A stretch of 64,000 nucleotides of DNA from Pagrus major (taxonomy: Eukaryota; Chordata; Actinopteri; Spariformes; Sparidae): the NCBI RefSeq assembly GCF_040436345.1, contig NC_133232.1:9342001-9406000 (forward strand). Reading direction: 5' to 3'. Numbering within the stretch: position 1 is the stretch's first letter; each line of letters begins with the position of its first letter. A program made the translations under genes and the position numbers. Below, in pieces: positions 35,881 through 49,261 of the stretch. The notes below the pieces were generated by a model. That model saw only the letters and a program-made list of their open reading frames with translations. It had not been told where the DNA came from and ran no database searches.

Positions 35881-36044
35881 GAGACTGGTTAAACTGCAGA
35901 CCCCACTGCCGCTGAGGACACCCACCTGCCCTTTTGTTCACCAGAGACTGAGAGACTGGTTAAAGCTGCAGACCCCACGGCCGCTGAGGACACCCACCTG
36001 CCCTTTTGTTCACCAGAGACTGAGAGACTGGTTAAACTGCAGAC
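35881..36044 (+). repeat. 71-72-bp tandem duplication, 2.3 copies
   Basis: GAGACTGGTTAAACTGCAG restarts at 35952 and 36024. The unit includes CCGCTGAGGACACCCACCTG and CCCTTTTGTTCACCAGAGAC. Copies are nearly identical. The plus frame stays open through the array (PLRTPTCPFVHQRLRDWL twice), but nothing else suggests a protein. Confidence 0.92.
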
Positions 36045-38153
36045 TGGACTGGTAATACTGGAATAAGGTACCACACTTTTATTTTGCTCATTTGAGTGAA
36101 CCGGCCATAAGTTTTGGGTCGCACTGCTCCCAAGCTTCGCATCAGGCCTGCAATGGGGGTTTCTATATTTTATGTTATTATATGCCGGCTTAGGTGTGTA
36201 GTGAATGAGTGTGGGCCCACTGAGCTCAATGTGCATGTGGATTAAGTGGCTTGAATTCGGTTACATTGTGTGTTGCAATTGAAAGGAAATATTGCCATGA
36301 CATCTGAAGTTGTTGAGATGTGTTAAATATTATTTCATTGTGTTATTTGAAACTTTGAAAAGTAAATAAGAAGTTCATTATTTTTCAAAACGCATTTCAG
36401 TCTGGTGATTTATTATTATTTTGTTAACGGAGACCCAAGACAATTTAAAGAGTGTATTAGCACAAGAGAAATATACATACGTTATCTTATTATTCATTAT
36501 TAGTAGGAAAGTTAAGTGATTTAAAGAACTCAGGGTCCTTCCCTGTATAAATTAGGGCTTTACTGGGCTACATGTGCATGAAAGTCTCGCATTTTAACTT
36601 ATTTCCAAGTAGCATTACCCCCCTTTGATAGTATATGACGCCTAAAAAGCACAGGTTGCTAATGTGAGCCTATAAAGCACCGCCAACGTTAGTGTCCAGT
36701 AACAAAGCAACGTTTATTTTTTTTAAGATATATATATTTAAGTTATGGTGATATAAAACATTGCAGGACTGGAATGTCACAGAATTAAAGGCGGGACTAC
36801 TGACGAGGCGTTTCAGGGGCAGTGCTTTCTGTGGGAGAGAGGAGCTTCTATTGGTGCAGACTTTGACCTTTTGAACTTACGAGATCCTCAAGAACATAAA
36901 ACAACACTGAAGGAGAGGACAAAAAAGGAAAAAGCACAACAGATCTGCTTTAACATTACTCGTAACAATTACAATAAAGTTCTTGCACACAGGACTTATT
37001 CACTGGTGCATTGAATCAAAACAAAATCCTGCACACTTTCGCGCCACATGGTTGAAAAAGTACTAGTGACTGCTTTTTCACATGAACGAAACAAACCATG
37101 TCCAAAGTGAAAGTAGAGGCAGAACATTCACTGTCAACACATTTAATTTGTTTTCCTTCAGTATTAACCAAAACTCGATACTTCTGGATCTAAAAGAGCT
37201 CTGGTATCAACTCCTGGCAACTAAAGTATGATTAATGTTTTATGGTCTTTTTTAGGCGCTTCAAGGTCAGGAAAAGATTGTGGTTTTTATAAAATACTGA
37301 GATATTCAACATGGACTTAAAGCATGAAAAACAGGATGCACTGACTTAATAAATATTTAAGAAAACCACAACCTTTTTCCTACCCTCAATCAAAAGTTTT
37401 AAAAGTTCGAACCAGAGGGGATTCAGGATGCAAATTCTGGTCTCAGGTGTTCTGTATGTTGCATTTATAATCCAGTGTCTCTACCTTTTTATAATAAGTC
37501 ATGTTAAATTGCATTATACACAACTTTAAAGTGACAATCAATACAGTGAGACACATGAAATAAATTAATTTGTTTTCTGGTTCAGCAGAGCCTTTAAAAA
37601 GTTTTTCAGATACTTTCCACTCGCTCTTGTAAAGTTTTCTGCCGGAGGGTTGGTTCAGACATGTTGTCTACCAAAACAATGAATTCCATTAACTCTCCCT
37701 GTGCGATAATGAGGGCGAACAACTAAGTTAATCCCAGATATTAAGGTGGGAGTGTACTCACAATGAAGCTGACTTTGCATGAAATCACACTCCATGTTTT
37801 GTTCATTTACACCTTGGGTCACACACCTATTAAACATAAACCTGTGGGGTAATTTGAGGATTTAGAAATGGTTCGATGGGTCATGAAGGTGCAAATATCG
37901 TCTAACAACAATACCTGCTCATTTGAAAGACATGAACACAATGAGTGAGGAAAGGAAATGAAGATGCTTCCATTAACTTTTGTGGACCGCAGATTAGGTT
38001 TTAGGAAAAGAGGAACGTTACGTATGTGATGCAAATGAAACACATTCCTTCTGTTAACTTACGGACATGTTACAGCGTAGGTTATTTTAACGTTCTGGTT
38101 TTTAAATGTGACACAAACACTATTCTGGAAAGTCCATCGACGCTCATATACGG

Positions 38154-38260
38154 TAATGTTAGCTAGGAAGTGGTTGAATGCTGACTTTAGCTGATGGGTT
38201 ATCAAATTTGTTGTTTTACCTTGAAATATGATCCCATTTCCCTCAAGATTTTTCACTATT
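38154..38260 (+). repeat. Interspersed repeat, paired with 44103-44215
   Basis: GGTAATGTTAGCTAGGAAGT and TTGTTGTTTTACCTTGAAAT recur at 44103 with modest divergence. Confidence 0.55.
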
Positions 38261-38816
38261 CACAGTTTTTCAGATTTCTTCCGTTTATAAGATTTAAAAA
38301 ATGGGACACAGGAGTACAACATTTCAGCTTCCCACCCTGAGCTTGACTACGGTTTATGTGTTTTGACATTTTATACGTGTGGTATTTGGACAGAACTTAA
38401 TAGTAAGGATTAGCCAATGTACTGCCTGCAATTCAAAAGTTGAAATCCATGTTATCTGTACACAGATTGAAGTGCTGTGTCAGACCAAACCATTTTTTAA
38501 AATCCAGTATTTATATGAAGATTGTCAAGGTGAGTAAGGTTTGCCCTTGAGGGTCAGGTCTCTGGTCAGATTCAAGGTCACAATTACACTTTTTTCCTTT
38601 AACATCAGTTTATTTTCCATGAAACTAGAGCCCCTTTGAAACCTCCTTTTTGTAAAATAGGTGATTTTTGAGTCTCATTCCCAACACGTCTAATACTGCC
38701 GCTTCGGGCTCGTAAACTGGGTCGACTGCCATCTAAAAAAGTGTCAGCATTTGACGAGTTGAGAACTCAATCAGAAATTTAAAATCCACAAAAGTTTTGT
38801 TCTTTTGGAACTGTAC

Positions 38817-39173
38817 TAGGGATGCAACAATATTCAATATTTTATCGAACCGTTCAATACGCCCTGTTAGGTTCAATACACAAAGGCAAACAATACAATA
38901 CAATACAGTACAATACAATACTACAATAATGTTTGCTGTTTAACTTGATTGGATACTGCATATGTTTTTTATGGAAGGCAATTAAGATAAGTGTTAAATT
39001 TTTATAATAAGGTTTGTGGTTTGACTATATCTGCTTTTAATTACTTTTACATGCAATATTGCCTTTGCTAGTGTGAGTAGTTTTATATTAAGATATCGAA
39101 ACGGTACCGTTACCGTGGCCCAAAAACTGTGATGCATACCGAACCGTGGGAAAACTGTACCGTTGCATCCCTA
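38817..39173 (+). mobile_element. hAT-type MITE, copy 1 (357 bp)
   Basis: The ends are TAGGGATGCAAC and GTTGCATCCCTA. AACTGTAC flanks both sides (38809-38816 and 39174-39181), a perfect 8-base target duplication, which is the hAT signature. It has no transposase. Almost the same sequence lies inverted at 48637-48980. Confidence 0.95.
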
Positions 39174-42100
39174 AACTGTACTGACATAATTGTACTACAA
39201 GCCAGGGCACCTCTAGACATGAAAATTGTGGTGGTGGTCTAATCTAATCTCGATTTCTAAGTGATACCAATTAAGTGGGTGTTTTTTGTGGGATGTGTGT
39301 TGCGGTACCCATCAACCTAACCCAGAGGCGGAGGTGAGCATGTGCGAACAAACTGGCCTGACATGCATCACTCGTAACTTAAAATGGATAAAAAAGGTCC
39401 TAACAAGAAGACTATGCTTCCACATTTCACCCCACTTCACATAAGCCCTTTCCCTTTTGTAATGTAAATTTGAGATGCTGCGAATTGACTACTTTTTGTT
39501 ATGTATTTTACTGTGACCTATAAATTTAAGATTAATTAAACGTCAGATCTCCTCCTTTTGTACAGCCTAATGTTGGCACTTAGGTGAGAAAGTGGAAGAA
39601 GTCTCTCTTGAGTTGGACACTTGTAATGGACAATCAGATCACCTGATATTGTAAAAAAGAGTAACTGCACCTGAATTTACTACCTCAAGAAAATTGAGAA
39701 GAAATGGATGAAATGAAGCAAAAATATAGCTTCTGATATTGGGTGGAGGTTTAGAAATTTGGTATTTCCTAGTTGGGATCACAGGCCGGGTCCAGGTCTG
39801 AGTTCTTGACCTATCAAGAGCCACTCCAGGTGGTCCAAGCACCTTTGCCCCTGAAAGAGCACGAACAACACAAGAAAGGAATGTGTGCATGTATTTCAGG
39901 GTTGTGTAATACTTTCAAGCGATCGAGGTTGAGGGTTCAGAGGTAACGGAGGCGAGGTGATGCTGTAGGACTAGCCGCCACATCTTGTCAGAAAGGTTTG
40001 GCCCCAGATTTGCGGCGGCGCCCCCGATCACGAGGGACACCAGTGGCAGCAGCAGCTTGCCCTCTGACTGCCAAGCGCTAAAGGAGTCTGACCTAAATGG
40101 GCTGTGAATGGCAGAGGTGTAGCCAGAGATTAACAACGTGTGGCAGCTGGAAACAGGTCGCGTTTGCACACAATAAATACTGTTGCACCCGACCATGCAG
40201 AACGAGACTCAGACATTATAGGTGTTATTAATAGAACAATTATAGGCAGAGCAAGAATAGCATTTTTATGTCCAGTGGTCGTCACAGCCAGGGAAAACAC
40301 ATTACAGATATTTAACACCAGGATATACCCATTAAAAAAGTGAGACTTGTTAAAATGGAGACCAGGAGGCTTGTGTTTCCACGTGTGACTTTTGTCTGTG
40401 CACTTGCTTGTACAAACACAGATTATGTGGTGCAAGTATGTACAGTACGCAGCTTAAATGGATTATAAATAGCACCACATGGGTTTGGAAAAGGTTCAAT
40501 TATTGTGAATAGAACGCGTTCATTAAACATTTATGAGAGCTGGAGCCCATTTCGAGAAAAATCCCTCTGTCTCTGTTCACAAAACAAACCCCGAGATGTT
40601 GTTTGTGGTTCGGGGTTTAAACCAAAAGACAAAATGTTAGTGAAACATGGAGTCACGTCTTATTCACTCCTTGTGGACGTGAGACTTCAATCCAGCTGAG
40701 TTAAAAGTTGTTTACGCCCGTGTCCTCGGTGTATACTGCTGTTTGGTTTCATCAGATTGATTACTATGGATGTTTTGGGACTCTTCCTCCCTCTCGAAGG
40801 AAGAGGCGAACTGCTCGGCCGCATGCTAATGTAAAACAGAGCGGCATGATGCGGTTTTCCCTCTGACACTGTTTGGATGGGTATGTAAATGTTTAACAGT
40901 GGCGTGAGTAAACACACACAAGGGTTAGGTGTCAGGATTTTGAGAGGACCTTGTTTGGCGGCAGACAATCTGAGCTGCTAACGCCCGTGATGCGTCGGCA
41001 TGGCGCTGTATGTAAACACGAAGCTATTCTTACCATAGAGAAACATTGAGATCACATTTAAAAGAATCCTCACCGTAAACAAAATGAATTGCTGAGTGAA
41101 AATGCAAACCTGGCAGTTTGCTAAAGAACTGCAGTTTCTTTACTTTGTACTCCGGCAGCAATAAAGCAAACACAGCAGATATTTGGAGTTTGTGATGTGT
41201 GCGCTTTGTTTCAGAGCAGACATCAGAGTTAGAGCTTTTAAAGTGTATTTTTTAAAGTTCCACACGTTCAGTATTATTAAAAATATATCTCAAAGCTTCA
41301 TGAATGCAAAAAGCTATATATTGAAGCCTTAATTCATGTTCCAATGAAATGTCAAACATGTTTGCTGCACATTTTGTGGCAGTAATAGAGGAACTTGTTT
41401 TCTTTGTCCTATCTATCGACTAGATATTTTCTTTCTTGCAAGTGCATAATGGTAGTCACTTTTAAAGCGTGCACCTTTTAAAAGCTAATGTGAATCTGTG
41501 GTTGGCTTTTCCACTTTTCCCTGTTAAAGGGGTTTTAATGAGGAGTTTTTCCTTTCCTCTATCGTACAGATTGTAAGACCCTGAGGCAAAATGTGATTTT
41601 GTAACACTGGGCTATAAAACAAAACCGACTTTACTTGAGGTAATGTGACCAGAAATCATTTTCTCTTTTGCATGTTACCATTGTATAGTACAACATACAT
41701 GTGTACATACACGACATGTGAATTTACCAGAACACGCTGAAGAAGGACATCTTGCCCCAAACTTCCATGTGGCAAGAATAAAGTTTCATGGGAGTGCTGT
41801 CCTTTATTTTTATTTTTACTCATTCACTACAAGAGGGATTTAAGTTATATATGTGAGTCGAGCGCGTTGTGTCTTGTTTATAGCACATCCTCATACCTAA
41901 ACAACCGACTAGGTTGACTGTCAGTAACTCACAAAACATCATGACCATTGCAGTCTACAACGAGCGCATCAGACCTTTGTCATATGGTCGCAGTTTGATT
42001 AGGTTATGGCAAGAAAACTACTTGGTTAGGTTTAGGGAAACATTGTGGTTTGGGTTAAAACAAGTCCATTAATTAAGTTAAGGGTCCATTGTGCAGAAAT

Positions 42101-42280
42101 GAGTGGCATCCAGCAATGAGGTTGCAGATTGCAACCAATTGAATACCCATTGCCTCGACCTCTGTTGGCCACTAAAGATGTTGTTTGGTTTGTCCGTTGT
42201 AGGCTCCTGTAGAGACATGGTGGTGCCACATGGCGGACTGGACTGAACCTTTAACGACCTTTAAGTTTAAGAAACTCACC

Positions 42281-42465
42281 GCTGACTTTTGGTTTTACAC
42301 TGGACACAAACAGCGGTCTCCTGGATGAAAGTCCAGTGGTTGTTTTTCCCCTATATGAACTCCTCACTCCTTATACTACTTCACCTGACTTCCTCCTTTG
42401 CTGATGTAATAATTGCTACAGCCACTAGAGGTCACTGCCAAACAAGAAAGGCAGTTATGGGTCTT
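42281..42465 (+). repeat. Interspersed repeat, copy 2
   Basis: GACTTTTGGTTTTACACTGG, CAGCGGTCTCCTGG and GCCACTAGAGGTCACTGCC match 24213-24330 but retain the middle segment missing there. Confidence 0.65.
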
Positions 42466-44102
42466 AATATGCTGCTTGCACCTCAACCTATATGGGTTTT
42501 TTGGGGATTTTGATGAGGATGAGCTGTACAGCATGCACGTTGTTTTCATCTATGGTCCTGGCTTCCTGCTTCCTCTTCTGATCTGACTGTTACTGTGTTT
42601 TCATAAAATTAGGTAGATATTAGATACTATCAGGAGAACAGAAGACCCATCCAAACACCAAAGTCTGTCTCTTTTAAGACTTTAAAAAGATTTGACAATG
42701 CTGAGCTTCTTTAAGTATGTCTTCCACTAAAAAGCAGTCACTGTGTCACTGTGTGTATGCTAACCAATCTGCTGCTTCCTGGCATGTAGCCTCCTCTATT
42801 GTATAGATTAAATAGGCTCTCTTCACACAGTGATTGATGTAAGCACCATCTGAGTGTGAGTTTTCATTCTCCAGTGAGGTCGATTTGGCCGCTCTTCGCT
42901 TCTTTAAGGAGCGTTTATGGGTTCAGACTTGGGTTTAGTTTAAGGTGAAAGTTGTGGTTTAGCATGTGGAGCTGGAGGAAAACGGTTTGGGGTTTAGGGG
43001 AATGACAATAAAGGCCCTCCAAGCTGTAGTAACACAAACCTGTGTGCATGTGTGTTTTCTTGCCTGACAGTGGTAAGATGTTGACACACCATTGACCCCT
43101 GGTTGGCATGTGGCGGCAGCTTATTTTATAGTCCATGGGGTGACTGAAAGGTGAGTGTGTGTGTGTGGCGGCAGCCTCAGCCGTCCGCACCATCGAGTGC
43201 ACAGGTGAAGCACAGCGACAAGGTCGTTCCAGCGTCAGCCGGCTGGGAGGTAAAGCCTCCCTTTACTGTCGTATGAAGCCTAATATCAATGGTCTGGAAG
43301 ACAGATGTGCTTTATGTCGAGAAATATACTTTCCACTCTGTGGAGTGTTTACACTGGCAGAGCTGCGTGAACGATATTATGATGGCTGTTTCTCATTGTT
43401 ATTAGATTGTCAATATTGCCAGTGTTCTCTACTAAAGTTTGATAAATTGCTCTAAAGGAGATTTCCAGGATGACCCGATTGATGGAGGTGAAAGCTGTAA
43501 CCTTAACTTGATTTTCAGCTATCAAAACCACTTTGCATGATCTCACTCATGAAGTGACAGAAAGGTTTTCTAAAAACCCAGAGACGCATAAATTGTGCAA
43601 AAGAGGGTGAAAGTTAAACTTTTCAGTTCACATCATGGATTGGATGATTCTTACGTATGCATAGACATTTTTTACACATTGGCTAATAGAATGTTTTTGC
43701 CAAGAAATGAGAAAATCAAACCAATCGAAAAGCAGCAGTACAAAATCAAATGTCGTACTGGTGGGTTCTGGGGTGCACATCGTATAAATGTAGGGAATCT
43801 GACAAACTGACACCATTTCCATGTTACTGATTGATCAGCAACTGTACAGACAACAGACAGTTTATTCAGGAGGGACATCGGACTATATTTCAAGGTGAAA
43901 CCACAGGTTTGATAACCGATTAGCTTCCATTAGACAACAGCTAACTTAAGCATTCAACAACATTTTAGCCGTTGCTGTTTGATATGATACTATTTTGATG
44001 CTATAAGATTAGGAAAGATGTAAATTAATTCAGAAATATCAACACACATGTCAGAGACATTTGTCTAAACCTGGGAGTCAAACAAACAGGATGTAATCAA
44101 AT

Positions 44103-44215
44103 GGTAATGTTAGCTAGGAAGTTGTTGAATGCTACCATCAGCTAACAAGTTATTGAATATGTTGTTTAACCTTGAAATATCGCCGGATGTGCCTCCGGAT
44201 TTTTTATCATCCATC
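44103..44215 (+). repeat. Interspersed repeat, paired with 38154-38260
   Basis: GGTAATGTTAGCTAGGAAGT, TTGTTGAATGCT and TGTTTAACCTTGAAATAT match the copy at 38154. Confidence 0.55.
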
Positions 44216-44409
44216 ATTATCTATGATCTTATCTCGATTATCTATGTTTATACGACTTGCAACCTGGAACAAAGCAGTATGACATTATCCCAGCCCACCC
44301 CGGAGCGTGACGGAGGAAAATGGCTGCCATGTGAATATAGTTTTAAGCCCTGCCTATTCGGGGTATCGACACCGATGATTTTGCTGACTGAACAAATACA
44401 GATAATGGT

Positions 44410-44515
44410 GTACTCGCTCAACACTTACTTTGGACAGAGTCAGGCTTGCTGTTTACAGTTTGAGCTAAACTAAGCTAAGCTAACCAGCTGCTGGCCTCAG
44501 CTTTATAATTACTAT
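44410..44515 (+). repeat. Teleost GCTAAGCTAACC-type repeat
   Basis: GACAGAGTCAGGCTTGCTG...CTAAGCTAAGCTAACCAGC...TGCTGGCC resembles a repeat common in teleost genomes. Confidence 0.5.
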
Positions 44516-45989
44516 GTACGGACACAAGAGGCAGACAAGTCAACAAACATATTTTCTTTTAAGAGGTTAAAAAACCTGAATCTTGATGTTAGACTTTGCC
44601 TTCAGACTTTGACAGCATTATTGCTTAATGTCTGTGTTTGGAGGTTTTTTTAACTGTTGATTTTCTCCCTCGATGTTTCACCAAGATACGAGGCCGAGCT
44701 GCTGGCACCAATTTGGTGTACAAGGTGCACCAGATTGTAAACATTTCCTCTTCAGGTTTTGGCAGCAACATCTGCAGTCCATTTTCTCTCAGACCTGAAG
44801 TGCTTTTTGTGTGCCAGGGCAGGATTGTTCCTCTGTTTCTTTTCTTTTCTTTTCTTTTTTTTTAATCTTCTCTTCACCTCAGACATTCAGCTTGTCTTTT
44901 GGCACCTCAGCAAACAAGAAGAGAGAGCGCTGTGAATGATCCTTAGAGGAATGTCAGAGGGTTTTGTTTTGTCAGATATCTGTACTGAAGGAGGGATGTC
45001 TTTCTTTGCCTTTTCTCCGTTTGGCCGTAAAAAACATCCGTCGAGCTGCTGCTGCCTGGCTCCTGGTGGGCGTATATCATGTTGTGTGTGGAAGAAAGCC
45101 TTGTCAATACTCTTTAAATCAGGACGCTCTCCCTCAGCATGTGAAGCCACGATGAAAGCTCGGGAAAAGCCAGGCATTTAAAAGCTCAGTCAGATCGCTC
45201 ACAGCCTCACATTTCTAAACGTGTCATGAATCAGAGGAAAGCATTTGTTCAGAAACAGATGCTATCAGTAAATTATCTTAAAAAGAAACAATCACTTTTA
45301 TTTCATGATGTCTAATTCATTATCTTATTTCACATTTAGGATGATCTTTTTTTCTAAAATATAAATAAATGTCTGCTGTATTTTGTCAAATCATATCTTC
45401 TGTACTAGTGTAGTTTTTTTTTAACCTGTTTTCTTAAGTTGAAAGAAGATCAACTGTAGGGATGAGTATGAGTTATCGATTATATTTGACATGTTAACAA
45501 GATCAGATGTTTTTTCTGAACGGAGAGAGTACTGGTGTAGCCTCACACCGGCTCCCACAGAGTATTGCGTTACAGGTTGTTTGTAGATTTCATGTATCCA
45601 TGTTTACAGTGTGTCTGTTAGAAGTTAGCAATCCCTGAAAGTGTTTCATTAGGGGAGTTTAACCTGCGGGGGTTTCTGACGGATCGTGAAGCATTTTTTT
45701 GTTGCCACAGAGGAAATAAATTCCTGATGACTGAAACAAAAAAGATGATGTGATCACTTGACCTGAAAGTATATCACGTGGCTACTTGAGCTGTGAGAAT
45801 CAGCATCTTGAGTCTATTGTACGAACGTGTAGCTTCTTGACCTCTCCCGTCACATTTTTTATTTCCGTTATCTCTTCTCTTCTGTTATGCTGTTGTGTAC
45901 AGTATCTATCTGTGCAAATTAGCCCGTCCTCATAGCAAAACCGACCATATGTTGACTGTAAATGCAGCTTATTATGACCCACTTCTTGT

Positions 45990-46390
45990 TAGACGGTGAC
46001 CTCTAGAGACTATTATAAATATTATAGCTGCAAAGGAGGACTTTAGGAAATGAAATATAAATAATGAGAAAGTCCATACACAGAGGAGGTTGGGGTGGAT
46101 GGTTGGGTTAAACAAGCAAAAGATATTCATTCAGGAGACTGCTGTTTGTGTCGGTGTGAAACCAAAACTCAACCATCACTTAGTTACTTAGTTACTTTTA
46201 CTTTGTGATGTATTTAAGTAACATCATGAACGTAATGTAACTTAAGTTACATATGTTATAAAGGGACATATAAAACTAAATTTAGTAAGTTTTCCTAAAT
46301 CTAACAAAATTGCGAGTGCACGATGGATGTGCATGATGTGGTACACCTGTTGATGGTATACCACAACAGTCATGTTGTTTTGGGAGTCAA
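45990..46390 (+). repeat. Diverged repeat, paired with 30790-31110
   Basis: TTCATTCAGGAGACTG, ACTTAAGTTACATATG and CAGTCATGTTGTTTTGGGAG align in order with the 31-kb copy. Confidence 0.45.
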
Positions 46391-48311
46391 TGTCAGTTCT
46401 CCATTTGCACAATGTAGTTTTGTATATATTGTCAATAGTTTACTGAAACATTAGCTAGCCACACACTAACGTTAGGTCGCTACAGTATGGCTCTTTTTCT
46501 GCATTCAAAAATGAAAGTGAATGACGTACACCATCTTGTGGAAGCGAGCAGTGAAGCTCCACCCTCAAAGCTGTAAAAGGGATTTAAATCAGAAATTAGA
46601 GAGAAGGGTGTTAGGCTAGCTGACAGGCTAACCTCGCTAGTGAGAAACACCTATGTGATTATCTAAATGATAAAACACGATATGCAAAAATGAGCTGTAA
46701 ACTATAAACACCATATACAAAGCGAACTGTGAAAAGTCAAGTATTTTTGCTGGCGTGCGAGTGGAGAATCAACTGAATTAGTCGCTCAGGTATAAGGATG
46801 TGTTGCTGACAATACAGAAAAGTTGAATCCCGTATAATTGAATGCTTTTATTTTCAAGTTCCTCTCTAAAATTGAGTTTGTGCAACATAAGACGGATCAC
46901 CTTTTCACCAGTATTTGTGCAGTGCTGTAGCCATTAATCCATTAATTGAAATGCAAGAATTCACATATGCTTCACTTTATAATCCACATGTCAAAGTCTC
47001 ATAAACTGTCAATGAACTTTAACCATCCTGAAATGTATTTACACTTCTATAATTAAAGTCAGAGCAGCTGAGGAGGTAGGTATATGTCTGTGTTTGAACT
47101 CCACTCAGTTTTAAGTGTTTGCTGTATTTCACACAGTCAGCAGTGCATTTCTTCATGACTCATCCGGCCACTGGAGGTCCCTCTTGCACCAGGATTCCCA
47201 GTTCAGTGAAAGCCCATTTGGCACACAGCGAGACATCTCTCAAATGTGTCTTCAATTAGCGGGCTGCAGTCAACACCATCCTCTGACTTGGAATGTCAGC
47301 TGAGCTGGAGATAACCTTCCTGGTTTTCTTTTATCTCACCATAAAAACCCCAGCGAGGGACAGCTCTGTTATGGATGTCCTGCACACACATTTGTGAAGC
47401 AGATTCAGGGTTCCAGATAACAAAAAAGCCACTTCTGAGGAATACCTCTCACTTTACACTTCACTTTCAATGTGACTCATGTTGGTATGATTGAGTTACT
47501 GTTTCTGCATGTGGTGTTTTCAGTGTGCAGCAGCAGGCCGGTTAATGCTGCAGTACCCGGCTGGCAGCCCTGTAATGAAAGGGTAAGATGAGAAGATGAA
47601 CTGTGTCGGTGCACAGGTGAAGATTCTTCAGCAGCAGGGTGTATGGATGAAACACATGCACGTGTTACGCTTTGACCAGCAGCGGCTTTGAAAGTTGTTA
47701 CGGCTCTAATGTCCTGATATTCAATATCCATACATGAGGCAAATTGAATGCACAAAACAATTACAGGAATTCAGTGTGTCCCCTGGAATTTTATTCACAT
47801 CGCCGTGGGAAACTTTAAGACCCTTACAGGACACAAAAAAACACCAGACTAATAAAGTTATTTTAGGTTTCAGGACTTTTTTTAGAGCAGGAAAACCCAC
47901 CACGCCTTAAGACTGGGAACTGAGATTCATAAATTAAAGAAACTGTTAGATAATTAAAAGTTGAACTGAAATTATCCTTAAGTGTATGTCAGACAGTATA
48001 CAATAATGTAACAGAAACAGTACGTTTGTTTACTGTAAACAACTGTCAAACATGTACTGATAGATTGCAACAAGTAATTAATATTAGTATTGATTGATGG
48101 AAAACACAATAATACATTGGGAAATCTGCCACGAAAGAAACCATGCTCAAACAAATTAATTTGAATTTTGTATTTTTGTATTTTTTTTTTTTTGCCAACC
48201 TACTGCTACACTCCATTCCAATAGGTGGCAGTAATGCATCTACAAGCTGGTTTGGCAACCGCCATTCAAACTCAAAGAAGAAAAACCTTGTGTGGTCACA
48301 TTTAACTGTAA

Positions 48312-49033
48312 TCCTCAAAGGCCCAGGAAGAGTGCCAGTCTTTGAATCCAACTTTTGTAGTGGCCAAACTGTGTAAATACAACGTCACATGAAGCACTGG
48401 GGCCCAAAAAGACTTAATAAATAAGGTCCAGGTTGTAAAAAACGGCAATTCCCCTTTAAGCTTACATTGTGAAAGAAGCGTCTGTAAAAAGGTGGCTGCA
48501 TTTTTTTTGAGCAACATTGTGGCCATTCGGTCCAAGTCTCGAAGAGTCACAAGAATAAATCATTTAATCTCTTTTCAAGTTAGCTGGGCACTAAACCAGA
48601 AGTTAGCTGCCTTGGTTGGTGGAAATCTCTGGGTATTAGGGATGCAACGGTAGAGTTTTCCCACAGTTCGGTATGCATCACGGTTTTTGGGTAACGGTAC
48701 GGTTTCGATATCTTAATATAAAACTACTCACACTAGCAATATTGCATGTAAAAATAATTAAAGCAGATATAGTCAAACCACAAACCTTATTATAAAAATT
48801 TAACACTTATCTTAATTGCCTTCCATAAAAAACATATGCAGTATCCAATCAAGTTAAACAGCAAACATTATTGTAGTATTGTATTGTACTGTATTGTATT
48901 GTATTGTTTGCCTTTGTGTATTGAACCTAACAGGGCGTATTGAACGGTTTGATAAAATATTGAATATTGTTGCATCCCTACTGGGTATCCAGTTCATTTT
49001 ATACCTGGGAAGTCAAGCTTTTTTTGGCTTCAT
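48312..49033 (+). repeat. Three-copy interspersed family, copy 2, split by a MITE
   Basis: Its blocks match 33005-33370 on both sides of the hAT MITE at 48637-48980: TAAGCTTACATTGTGAAA and GGTTGGTGGAAATCTCT to the left, ACCTGGGAAGTCAAGC to the right. The MITE therefore inserted into an existing copy. Confidence 0.82.
48637..48980 (-). mobile_element. hAT-type MITE, copy 2 (344 bp, inverted)
   Basis: TAGGGATGCAAC at the left and GTTGCATCCCTA at the right are flanked by CTGGGTAT on both sides (48629-48636 and 48981-48988). Read in reverse it matches copy 1 nearly base for base; the 13-base length difference comes from a few small indels. Confidence 0.95.
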
Positions 49034-49261
49034 GCGCCACCGAGCAGCCTGTATGAGAACGAATGAGGCTGTTTGCATGTTTTAATTGTTAAATCCATGC
49101 AGTTCCCTTTGTAATGTAATGTTTTATGCTCCTCTGATCTGAAACTCTCAGTCCTGATGTGTGTTTAACGCCGTTAGCTGTTAGCTCTGTTCACCAAACA
49201 CAGCCAAGGACTCTACATATATTATACATATACATATATATTAACACATCATATTTGACTT

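Larger units (their letters stand above)
34353..38808. other. Gene-poor stretch
   Basis: No supported exon on either strand. It contains the tandem duplication at 35881-36044 and a repeat near 38154; the rest is AT-rich and unremarkable. Confidence 0.5.
39174..48300. other. Gene-poor stretch with scattered repeats
   Basis: No open frame here has convincing splice context or family similarity. Recognisable items are the repeats at 42281, 44103, 44410 and 45990 and a TTTTC tract near 44840. Confidence 0.45.

Noticed and set aside
38881..38930. AATAC-rich microsatellite and matching short frames at 38.8 and 48.9 kb
   Set aside because: Both belong to the two MITE copies; the shared frame is a by-product of their identity, not a gene.
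43175..43249. Possible 75-base exon between GGCGGCAG and GTAAAG
   Set aside because: It is open in more than one frame, the acceptor lacks a pyrimidine tract because it follows a (GT)n run, and there is no neighbour to join.
44887..45181. Overlapping open frames on both strands (96 and 81 codons)
   Set aside because: Neither shows a domain or splice partner, and facing frames over the same bases suggest chance.
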